Of a DNA stretch of 7,197 nt, positions 1 through 5,605 are shown in pieces. Positions within the stretch are counted from its first letter, which is position 1, and every line of letters starts with the position of its first letter. Location: NCBI GenBank assembly GCA_028288315.1, contig JAQBNY010000341.1:1-7197 (forward strand), given 5' to 3'. The translations under genes were made by a program, and so were the position numbers. The notes beneath the pieces were generated by a model. That model ran no database searches. It saw only the letters and a list, made by a program, of their open reading frames with translations, and was not told the origin of the DNA. Origin of the DNA: Mucilaginibacter sp. Its GTDB lineage: Bacteria; Bacteroidota; Bacteroidia; Sphingobacteriales; Sphingobacteriaceae.

Positions 1-1032
1 GCGAAAGCTGTAGGATTGCGCTATGTTTCAGATTCTACTCCCGGCTATACCCGTAAAAAAACAGGCAAGGGCTGGAGTTATCTTGATGCTGATGGTAAGG
101 TGGTTAAGGATAAAGAAGTAATAGCACGTTTTAATACGTTAGTGATACCGCCCGCTTATACCAATGTTTGGATATCGCCGTATGAGAACGGGCACCTGCA
201 GTTTACCGGTACTGACGCTGCCGGGCGTAAGCAATATCGTTACCATTCGCAATGGAACAAAATTCGTAATCAATCAAAATACCATCGTTTGCAAACCTTT
301 GCTGCGCATTTGCCGGCCATAAGGCAACAGGTAGATAAAGACCTTGCCCGCCGCAACCTTGATTATGAGAAGGTAGTGGCTCTTGTAGTGCGACTGATGG
401 AGCTTACCAGCATAAGGGTAGGCAATGAATCATACAAGAAACTTTACGGTTCTTTTGGCCTTACCACACTAATGGACAAACACGTTAAAATTGAAGGGTC
501 AAAGTTGAACTTTCAGTTTAAGGGTAAAAAAGGGGTGATGCATAAAGTTGCCCTGCAAAGTAAAAAATTGGCCAGATTGGTAAAGCAATGCCGCGACATT
601 CCCGGTAAAGAACTGTTCCAGTTTTATAATGAGTATGGCGAACGCTGTACTATAGGATCTGGCGATATTAACAATTATCTTAAAGAGATAACAGGAGAGG
701 ACTTTACTGCAAAAGATTTCCGTACCTGGGCCGGTAGCGTAAGTGCCTTATATGCATTTAAAGAAGCTGGTGAATTCAGTACTATAGCAGAGTGTCGCAA
801 AAAAATTGTGAGTGTGCTTGATCAAGTAGCCGTTAATCTGGGTAATACCCGTACTGTTTGCAAAAAGTATTACGTACACCCAACGGTAATAAAAAGTTAC
901 GAAGACGGTAGCCTTTTTAAATACATTAGCCAGTTGGATGAAGAAAAGGACATACAAGCTGCCGAACTTAACATTGCAGAAAAAGCCTTATTGCAGATTT
1001 TAGAGAATGAAAAACTTGCGGAAGCAAGTTAA
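1..1032 (+). CDS. DNA topoisomerase IB, 5'-partial
   Basis: Relaxes supercoiled DNA by nicking one strand through a 3'-phosphotyrosine link, without ATP. The frame is open to the left edge: five sense codons (AKAVG) precede the TTG at 16, so the true start is probably upstream and the TTG is just the first start-like codon. Numbered from that TTG, the catalytic set of the poxvirus/bacterial type IB family is visible: Arg134 in SIRVGNE, Lys171 in FKGKKG, Arg236 in DFRTWAGS, and the nucleophile Tyr286 in KKYYVHP. Asn277 (LGNTR) lies nine residues before the tyrosine, where poxvirus enzymes have His; Asn is the usual bacterial form. The N-terminal part (STPGYTRKKTGKGWSYLDADG) matches the family's N-terminal region. 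About 343 residues are present, close to the full length of bacterial members. It ends in tandem stops (TAATAA). In bacteria the enzyme is accessory and not essential. Confidence 0.95.
   Translation, partial: AKAVGLRYVSDSTPGYTRKKTGKGWSYLDADGKVVKDKEVIARFNTLVIPPAYTNVWISPYENGHLQFTGTDAAGRKQYRYHSQWNKIRNQSKYHRLQTFAAHLPAIRQQVDKDLARRNLDYEKVVALVVRLMELTSIRVGNESYKKLYGSFGLTTLMDKHVKIEGSKLNFQFKGKKGVMHKVALQSKKLARLVKQCRDIPGKELFQFYNEYGERCTIGSGDINNYLKEITGEDFTAKDFRTWAGSVSALYAFKEAGEFSTIAECRKKIVSVLDQVAVNLGNTRTVCKKYYVHPTVIKSYEDGSLFKYISQLDEEKDIQAAELNIAEKALLQILENEKLAEAS
1013..1030 (+). other. Perfect hairpin at the 3' end of the topoisomerase IB gene
   Basis: AACTTGC (1013-1019), loop GGAA (1020-1023), then GCAAGTT (1024-1030) make a 7-bp perfect stem closed by a GNRA-type tetraloop. 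It covers the last codons and the first base of the stop codon. No T-tract follows (AATAATTACC), so it is not a canonical intrinsic terminator. It may protect or define the 3' end of the mRNA, or be a by-product of the KLAEAS coding sequence. Confidence 0.45.
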
Positions 1033-1102
1033 TAATTACCCGATAACATCTTCTGCAAATTCGATTAGTATTTTTTGCAATACTCCCACCAAAAACATTA
1101 CT

Positions 1103-1136
1103 TTAGGCTTTTATACCTAAACCGAAAAAGCCTTTT
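1103..1136 (+). promoter_or_regulatory. Leader with two competing hairpins before the acyltransferase start
   Basis: AGGCTTTT (1105-1112) pairs perfectly with AAAAGCCT (1126-1133) across a 13-base loop, and TTTA then leads directly into the ATG at 1137. The same AGG can instead pair in TTAGG (1103-1107) with CCTAA (1116-1120) across an 8-base loop. The two structures exclude each other. The larger one is followed by four T residues and could act as a weak terminator for the topoisomerase transcript, or as an attenuator or ribosome-access switch for the acyltransferase. The pairings are seen directly; any role is inference. Confidence 0.4.
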
Positions 1137-2246
1137 ATGAAACCACATTACCCAATTTTAGACGGATTGCGTGGCACAGCCGCTATACTGGTGGTTATTT
1201 TCCATTTATTTGAAGCCTATTACCCCGAACTTGACAAACATCCTATGCACCATGGCTACCTGGCAGTAGATTTTTTCTACATGCTATCGGGCTTTGTGGT
1301 TGGTTACGCATATGATGATAGGTGGGCAAAAGGAATGACCATTAAACAATTCCTCAAGATAAGGCTCATCCGCTTACACCCGCTGGTTATTTTAGGTACG
1401 CTGATAGGTGCCATCGCCTTTTGGTTCGACCCATATAAAGACGCGCAAAATGTAGAAATATGGAGATTGATTGCAGTTATGCTAATTGGCTTTACGCTGT
1501 TGCCTGCACCTATAGATGTGCGCGGCTGGGGTGAAACACACCCGCTTGACGGGCCCTGCTGGTCGTTAATGCAGGAATATATTGCAAACATAATTTATGC
1601 TGTATTTGGCCATAAAATGACTAAAACCGTATTGTGGGTTGTTGTTATTATCAGCGGTATAGTACTTACTGTGGTTGCAGTAGATCATGGCGACCTTGGT
1701 ACCGGCTGGGGTTATGCAAAAATAAAATCTAAATTTATTGCCGATTTCTTCTACGGTCCCGGAGCGGAAGGGTATCCCAATATATGGGTGGCCCCGGTTC
1801 GCATGATGTTCCCGTTTTTTGCAGGGCTGTTGCTGTTTCGTACGGGTAAACTTATCCGCATTCCTATGGCATATACCGTGTGCTCGCTTGTTTTGATGGC
1901 GCTGTTCTTTTTCCCTTGGTACAGTTGGAATGGTTTTTATGAAGCGGCATGCATTATTATTATGTTCCCAATTATAATTGCGGCCGGTGCCGGCGGGCAA
2001 ATAAGCGGTCGTTGGGCCAAGCTGTGCAAGTTCTCTGGCGACATATCATACCCTATCTACATCACGCACTATCCGTTCATATACATTTATATGTTTTGGA
2101 TAATCAAAGAAAAGCCCACCCCGTCAATCATCGTTCCTATAGCCTGCGGACTCTTCATCTTTTTCATTCTGCTGGCTTACGCAGCATTAAAGTTATATGA
2201 TGAGCCGGTTAGAGCATGGCTAAAGAGGAAGCTTTTGAAAGGGTAA
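1137..2246 (+). CDS. Acyltransferase 3 family membrane protein (OafA/YrhL-like)
   Basis: A 369-residue integral membrane O-acyltransferase of the type that moves acetyl or other acyl groups onto sugars of surface polysaccharide, lipopolysaccharide or secreted glycans. Family landmarks appear in order: LDGLRG at 8-13 followed by His23 in the first membrane helix; AVDFFYMLSGF at 43-53 (usually GVDLFFVLSGF); RLIRLHP at 76-82 (the RxxRxxP signature); CWSLMQE at 141-147; RMMFPFFAGLLLFR at 222-235; SYPIYITHYP at 304-313, whose His311 matches the late conserved histidine; and DEPVRAWLKRK at 355-365. About ten hydrophobic helices are evident. Length is normal for a stand-alone acyltransferase-3 domain without an SGNH extension. 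The ATG at 1137 puts LDGLRG at its usual distance from the N-terminus. The donor and acceptor cannot be read from the sequence. It is convergent with the next gene, with 16 bases between the stops. Confidence 0.93.
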   Translation: MKPHYPILDGLRGTAAILVVIFHLFEAYYPELDKHPMHHGYLAVDFFYMLSGFVVGYAYDDRWAKGMTIKQFLKIRLIRLHPLVILGTLIGAIAFWFDPYKDAQNVEIWRLIAVMLIGFTLLPAPIDVRGWGETHPLDGPCWSLMQEYIANIIYAVFGHKMTKTVLWVVVIISGIVLTVVAVDHGDLGTGWGYAKIKSKFIADFFYGPGAEGYPNIWVAPVRMMFPFFAGLLLFRTGKLIRIPMAYTVCSLVLMALFFFPWYSWNGFYEAACIIIMFPIIIAAGAGGQISGRWAKLCKFSGDISYPIYITHYPFIYIYMFWIIKEKPTPSIIVPIACGLFIFFILLAYAALKLYDEPVRAWLKRKLLKG

Positions 2247-2262
2247 GTAATTGATATAAATG

Positions 2263-2775
2263 TTAAATAAAGAAGCTAAGACTTTCAGAAAAAAATAGAA
2301 CAAGGGTTGTAGCAAGTGTGCTTAAAATGAAAAGTATAATTCCGCAAGTTTCAAAAGAACGTGTGTCTTCTGGTTCAACGGAAATAACATGGTTTAATGC
2401 CATGCTTAATTCATCAATTATTTTGTCACCATTAATAGGTGCAAGGTTTCCATCGTTACTAATTTCAGTTATTTCATCCATATCAAATGCAATACGTTTT
2501 GAAATTTTAATCTTTGCTTTTCTGGATAGCAGGATACACACCATAAAACAAACGATGGTAAGTGCTAACAATAAAATTATAAGTGTAAACGGAATTGATA
2601 AACTTTTTGCATCTATCAATTTTCTGTAAGCCGCTATGCCACCAATTTCAGCCAATACAAGTGTAGTTAACCATCTGCTGTTTTCAACAAGATGATCAAG
2701 TTCGTCGAAATAAATTTTTTTGGTTTCGATTACTTGATTAATGAATGTTTCAATTTTACCACTTGAAGTTGCCAT
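2263..2775 (-). CDS. Unrecognised small membrane protein, three predicted TM helices
   Basis: I do not recognise this 170-residue protein. Residues 1-33 look like a charged amphipathic helix (IETFINQVIETKKIYFDELD). Hydrophobic segments follow at about 35-50, 61-83 and 144-163. Between the second and third lies a soluble stretch of about 60 residues, basic at first (SRKAKIKISKR) then acidic (DMDEITEISNDG). The closely spaced first two helices with a soluble tail vaguely recall 2TM effector-type proteins such as SLATT, but no diagnostic motif is visible and I do not assign it. The gene is AT-rich: the bases at 2461-2520 hold 14 G/C of 60 and those at 2521-2580 hold 20, against 27 of 60 at 1321-1380 in the neighbouring gene. 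It stands alone, convergent with the acyltransferase and downstream of corA, with its own promoter-like region. The minus strand is preferred over an opposing 103-codon frame because of the coherent membrane topology and the upstream signals. Confidence 0.72.
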   Translation of the reverse strand: MATSSGKIETFINQVIETKKIYFDELDHLVENSRWLTTLVLAEIGGIAAYRKLIDAKSLSIPFTLIILLLALTIVCFMVCILLSRKAKIKISKRIAFDMDEITEISNDGNLAPINGDKIIDELSMALNHVISVEPEDTRSFETCGIILFILSTLATTLVLFFSESLSFFI

Positions 2776-2795
2776 AACAGTATTTTTATTGTTTT

Positions 2796-2811
2796 AAAGA
2801 CTTGGGTCTTT
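2796..2811 (-). other. Perfect 5'-leader hairpin of the small membrane protein gene
   Basis: AAAGAC (2796-2801), four-base loop (2802-2805), GTCTTT (2806-2811): a 6-bp perfect stem about 20 bases before the minus-strand ATG at 2775. On that strand the stem is followed by AAAACAATAAAAA, an A-rich stretch typical of Bacteroidota translation starts. It would lie inside the transcript if the promoter at 2828-2857 is used. Confidence 0.4.
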
Positions 2812-2825
2812 GGCTTGATCAGTTA

Positions 2826-2837
2826 TGTAAATTTACA
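2826..2837. promoter_or_regulatory. 12-bp perfect palindrome, possible operator
   Basis: TGTAAATTTACA is a perfect palindrome centred between 2831 and 2832. It overlaps the -7-like element of the candidate promoter for the gene starting at 2775, where a dimeric repressor would block RNA polymerase. The palindrome is seen directly; the regulator and the role are inferred. Confidence 0.4.
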
Positions 2838-2857
2838 CATTGTAGAAGTAATGTCAA
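2828..2857 (-). promoter_or_regulatory. Candidate promoter of the small membrane protein gene
   Basis: Read on the minus strand, TTGACA (2857-2852) is followed by TAAATTTA (2835-2828), which matches the Bacteroidota -7 element TAnnTTTG at all but its last base. Nineteen bases separate the TTG from this element, the usual -33/-7 spacing in the phylum. Transcription would start near 2824, giving a leader of about 48 bases to the ATG at 2775. Confidence 0.5.
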
Positions 2858-2946
2858 GTCTATAAATCAACACTTTAGCACCATTGTTGCATTGTTTTTG
2901 TGTAAGGTTAATAGTTTGTAAAAGGCGTAGTTGTTGCGTGGCTATG

Positions 2947-4071
2947 CTATAATTTATTAAACCAACCCTTCTTCCAAAACACAAATAGCTGGAAAGCGCC
3001 TATCAGGAACATACCAATAAGGGAATACACATATCCATGATGAACATACAGCTCGGGCATGTTGTCAGGAATAACATGCCCGTGGGTATCCTCACGACTA
3101 AAGTTCATGCCATAGATACCGGCAATAAAGGTTAAAGGAATAAAAATTACTGATATAATGGTAAGTACCTTCATTATCTCGTTCATGCGATTGCTTACCA
3201 TTGATAAATAAAGATCAATAATGCTTGACGTTACTTCCTTGTAGCTTTCTACCATATCCATAGCCTGGATGCAATGGTCATAGGCATCACGTAAAAAGAG
3301 TTTGGTTTCTTTAGTGATGAGTCCGTTTTCACTGCGAATCATATCGTTTATCTTATCCCTCTCAGGCCAGCACGCGCGGCGAATGATAATGAGCGTGCGT
3401 TTTAATTGCTGTGCATCAAACATGATAGTTTTATCAGCGCTTTTATACAGCTTATCCTCAGTTTGGTCTATTTGATCGCCAATTTGAGATAGGAGAACGA
3501 AGTAATTATCTAATATAGTATCGGTAAGGGTATAGAAGATATAACCCGGCCCGGCTGTGCGGATAACGCCTTTGCCGGCATTTAACCGCGTGGTAATAGC
3601 TTCAAAATAGTCAAGATGGCTTTCTTCAAAACTAATGATGATATTATCCTTTACAATCCCGCTAAACTGGCAGTTTATCAGCTCATTTTCTTTATTAAAA
3701 TATATTATCCTGCTGGTGCCAAACACATAACCATCATACTCATCAAATTTAGGGCGCTGGTGGGTGTTTACAACGTCTTCAAGCACCAATTGATTTATCC
3801 CTAAAAAAATACCAATATCCTCAATCAATTCGGCATCGCCCAAGCCATTTATTTTTATCCAATGGGTGTGATCCGGACATTTTTTTATCTGTTTAGTAAT
3901 GGTTTCCATATCGGTACCTTTACTGCTCTGCAGGTCGTCCTGGTTAAAGGAATAAATAACTATTCGCGGCGGTAAAGCGTCATCAGGTATGATAATTGAA
4001 CCCGGACGCGCACCTACATTAATGTGTCGTTTGTGATTTTTATAGTGTACACGCTTGATATATGTTGACAT
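2947..4071 (-). CDS. corA: CorA family Mg2+/Co2+ transporter
   Basis: A 374-residue channel subunit for Mg2+ and Co2+ uptake across the inner membrane; family members form homopentamers. The N-terminal cytoplasmic domain includes VGARPGSIII at 19-28 and the conserved LEDVVNTHQRPKFDEYDGY at 97-115. A long helical stalk runs to YLSMVSNRMNEIMKVL at 288-303. TM1 spans about 303-319 and ends in the signature YGMN (320-323), which lines the pore mouth. MPEL (338-341) follows in the outer loop, then TM2 (about 348-366) and a basic tail (WKKGWFNKL). The loop between GMNF and MPEL is about 13 residues longer than in short CorA proteins such as that of Thermotoga maritima, where MPEL follows almost at once; I believe this is common in Bacteroidota. 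The ATG overlaps the stop of the upstream wbqC-like gene by one base (TAATG), which suggests translational coupling and leaves no room for a separate promoter. The stop is TAG. Confidence 0.96.
   Translation of the reverse strand: MSTYIKRVHYKNHKRHINVGARPGSIIIPDDALPPRIVIYSFNQDDLQSSKGTDMETITKQIKKCPDHTHWIKINGLGDAELIEDIGIFLGINQLVLEDVVNTHQRPKFDEYDGYVFGTSRIIYFNKENELINCQFSGIVKDNIIISFEESHLDYFEAITTRLNAGKGVIRTAGPGYIFYTLTDTILDNYFVLLSQIGDQIDQTEDKLYKSADKTIMFDAQQLKRTLIIIRRACWPERDKINDMIRSENGLITKETKLFLRDAYDHCIQAMDMVESYKEVTSSIIDLYLSMVSNRMNEIMKVLTIISVIFIPLTFIAGIYGMNFSREDTHGHVIPDNMPELYVHHGYVYSLIGMFLIGAFQLFVFWKKGWFNKL
3054..3082. repeat. 10-bp perfect inverted repeat inside corA
   Basis: CGGGCATGTT (3054-3063) and AACATGCCCG (3073-3082) flank a 9-base loop. 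The repeat lies in the codons for the extended outer loop between the YGMN and MPEL motifs. In corA mRNA it would form a stable hairpin. Confidence 0.6.
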
Positions 4072-4682
4072 TATAGATAATTTATAGCCTGTGGCCCCTG
4101 GTTAAACAGTAAATCGACAATGCTTAGGTTTTTTAAAAACCCTTTTCGTTCTTCAAAAACCTGAAAGTAAGGCTTTTGTTCGGTATCGGGTATGTTTTTA
4201 GCGCTTATATTACTTCGCAAATCAATAAGCTGTGGGTAAGTTAGCTCATATGTTTCAGTAAATTGCAAGGGCAGCTTTATTTTAAGCAGTCGCAACAATA
4301 ACTCCAGTAACTCGCGGTTATAATCAATAAGATAGGTGAAATTCTTTTCGTAAAAAGGTGCAAAATCATCCTCATAATACTCAAAATAGGCCGAGCTGCG
4401 GTAACAGGCGCCCAGGCTAAGCCAGTGTAAGCGCTGCCACTTAAAATCATAGCTTATTTTAACATTTTTTGTTTTGGTGTGGTTTTTTGAGCCCTTTGAT
4501 ACGGGAACGGTAAGGGTTAGCATACCATCAGGCGAGTATATGTTTGCCCGGTTACGGTAAGTTTGTTTTGGGAAATGTTCTTCCACCTCCAACAATATAT
4601 TGGGCTTAAAGTTATTCAGCTTTGTAAAATACTCAATCGGCGGCAAATAGAACATAGGTAAAACAGCACCATTCTCAATCAT
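4071..4682 (-). CDS. WbqC-like family protein
   Basis: A 203-residue cytoplasmic protein resembling the WbqC-like family, first named from O-antigen clusters; no biochemical reaction is firmly established to my knowledge. Features fitting the family: an N-terminal LPMFYLPPIEYFTKL at 8-22 (many members have HQxxYLPWxGYF here, so the HQ pair is absent), NRANIYSPDG at 44-53, LTLTVPVSKG at 55-64, KWQRLHWLSLGACYRSSAYF at 81-100 and the closing SIVDLLFNQGPQAINYL at 187-203, a tail typical of Bacteroidota members. No signal peptide or membrane segment is seen. The ATG at 4682 is chosen because it places the YLPP motif near the N-terminus; Met10 (codon 4655-4653) is too close to that motif to be likely. 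It is the first gene of a pair with corA (1-base overlap) and is divergent from the lipid acyltransferase. Confidence 0.85.
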   Translation of the reverse strand: MIENGAVLPMFYLPPIEYFTKLNNFKPNILLEVEEHFPKQTYRNRANIYSPDGMLTLTVPVSKGSKNHTKTKNVKISYDFKWQRLHWLSLGACYRSSAYFEYYEDDFAPFYEKNFTYLIDYNRELLELLLRLLKIKLPLQFTETYELTYPQLIDLRSNISAKNIPDTEQKPYFQVFEERKGFLKNLSIVDLLFNQGPQAINYL

Positions 4683-4692
4683 ATATATTTTT

Positions 4693-4700
4693 TATGTTTG
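4693..4700 (+). promoter_or_regulatory. Bacteroidota -7 promoter element for the acyltransferase/GT2 operon
   Basis: TATGTTTG matches TAnnTTTG exactly. It would place transcription start near 4703-4704, some 17 bases before the ATG at 4721. An earlier in-frame ATG (4694) lies inside this element and would then not be transcribed from it. No good TTTG is seen at the expected -33 distance (about 4666-4675), which lowers confidence. Confidence 0.5.
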
Positions 4701-4703
4701 TGG

Positions 4704-4711
4704 CAAAATTG
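4704..4711 (-). promoter_or_regulatory. Weak -7-like element for wbqC-corA
   Basis: On the minus strand this reads CAATTTTG, one mismatch (first base) from TAnnTTTG. Transcription would start near 4700 and give about 17 bases of leader to the ATG at 4682. No -33 match is evident. It lies immediately beside the opposing element at 4693-4700. Confidence 0.25.
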
Positions 4712-4720
4712 GTTAAAATA

Positions 4721-5605
4721 ATGTTAAAAAAGGCCGCATATAATACAGGTATATTTTTTTGGTATCTGTTTTCGTTATTGCCCTTTTGGTTTTTGTACCT
4801 CATAGCTGATGTTTTATACTTGATTATTTATTACATAATTAAGTATCGGCGAGAGGTTGTTTATGAAAATTTAAAGAACGCCTTTCCTGACAAAAGCGAG
4901 GCCGAGCGTTTAAAGATTGAAAAGCAATATTTCCACTACATGGCCGACCTGCTGGTGGAAACGTTTAAGATGATAAGCATATCTGAAAAAGAGCTGCTTA
5001 AGCGTATGCGTGTTACTAACCCAGAGATAGTTGATCATTATTTTAAGCAGGGCAGAAGCATTATTGCCGCTGCAGGGCATTATGGTAATTGGGAAATGGC
5101 GGCATTGGAGTTTGGTATGCTTACCGAAGAGAAAACACTTATTGTTTACAAGCCCTTATCAAATGAAGCCTTTGATAGATTTTTAAACAAGCAAAGGGCT
5201 CGTTTCGGCTCTACTTTAGTTGCAATGAAACAAACTCTGCGTACAGTTATTGCTTTAAAAAATGAGCGCACAATGATTGTACTGGCATCAGACCAAACAC
5301 CCGTAAGGCATGATATAAACTATTTTACTACCTTTTTAAACCAGCCCACCGCTGTTTTTTTGGGGATAGAGAAGATAGCCAAAATGGTTGATTCTGTTGT
5401 GCTTTTTTACCGGATAGATGTAATTAAAAGAGGCTATTATACCTATACGCTTGTTCCGCTGATTGAACACCCAAAAGAAACTGCAGAATACGAAATTACC
5501 AACGCGCATGTGCAGTACCTTGATAAACAAATAAAAGAAACGCCCCAATATTGGCTATGGAGTCACCGCAGGTGGAAGTTTAAGCCGGAGGATTTTAATA
5601 AATGA
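4721..5605 (+). CDS. Lysophospholipid/lipid A-type acyltransferase (LpxL/HtrB family)
   Basis: Likely transfers a secondary fatty acyl chain onto a lipid A precursor, or a related lipid, at the cytoplasmic face of the inner membrane. Numbered from the ATG at 4721 (294 residues): an N-terminal hydrophobic segment at about 8-40 (YLFSLLPFWFLYLIADVLYL) serves as membrane anchor; YRREVVYENLKNAFPDKS at 42-59 is the usual RxxVxxNLxxAFP motif; the catalytic HX4E pair is His120 and Glu125 in GHYGNWE; SDQTP lies at 190-194; and QYWLWSHRRWK closes the domain at 276-286. An in-frame ATG nine codons earlier (4694) would add MFVAKLVKI. I prefer 4721 because family members normally begin with a few basic residues just before the hydrophobic anchor (MLKKAAYN), and because 4694 falls within a promoter -7 match. 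The gene overlaps the GT2 gene by four bases (ATGA), so the two are co-translated. Confidence 0.92.
   Translation: MLKKAAYNTGIFFWYLFSLLPFWFLYLIADVLYLIIYYIIKYRREVVYENLKNAFPDKSEAERLKIEKQYFHYMADLLVETFKMISISEKELLKRMRVTNPEIVDHYFKQGRSIIAAAGHYGNWEMAALEFGMLTEEKTLIVYKPLSNEAFDRFLNKQRARFGSTLVAMKQTLRTVIALKNERTMIVLASDQTPVRHDINYFTTFLNQPTAVFLGIEKIAKMVDSVVLFYRIDVIKRGYYTYTLVPLIEHPKETAEYEITNAHVQYLDKQIKETPQYWLWSHRRWKFKPEDFNK

Noticed and set aside
16..18. TTG as the true start of topoisomerase IB
   Set aside because: The frame continues upstream to the window edge with residues that fit a family N-terminus, so the gene is more likely cut by the window.
1069..1077. TATTTTTTG as a -7 element for the acyltransferase gene
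   Set aside because: It is one base too long for TAnnTTTG, with no convincing -33 partner; too weak in an AT-rich spacer to list.
1566..2000. 144-codon open frame on the minus strand inside the acyltransferase gene
   Set aside because: It is antisense to a gene with clear acyltransferase-3 motifs, and its translation is Lys/Arg/Asn/His-rich without coherent domains; a shadow frame.
2318..2629. 103-codon plus-strand frame opposite the small membrane protein
   Set aside because: The minus-strand frame is longer, has sensible membrane topology and upstream promoter signals; the plus frame has none of these.
2925..2947. GCGTAG/CTATGC hairpin as terminator of corA
   Set aside because: On the transcribed minus strand one position becomes an A-C mismatch and no T-tract follows, so it does not support a terminator.
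4694..4720. Nine-codon N-terminal extension of the lipid acyltransferase (ATG at 4694)
   Set aside because: The ATG sits within a -7 promoter match and only 11 bases from the divergent gene's start; family members usually start close to the basic/hydrophobic anchor as with ATG 4721. Not excluded.
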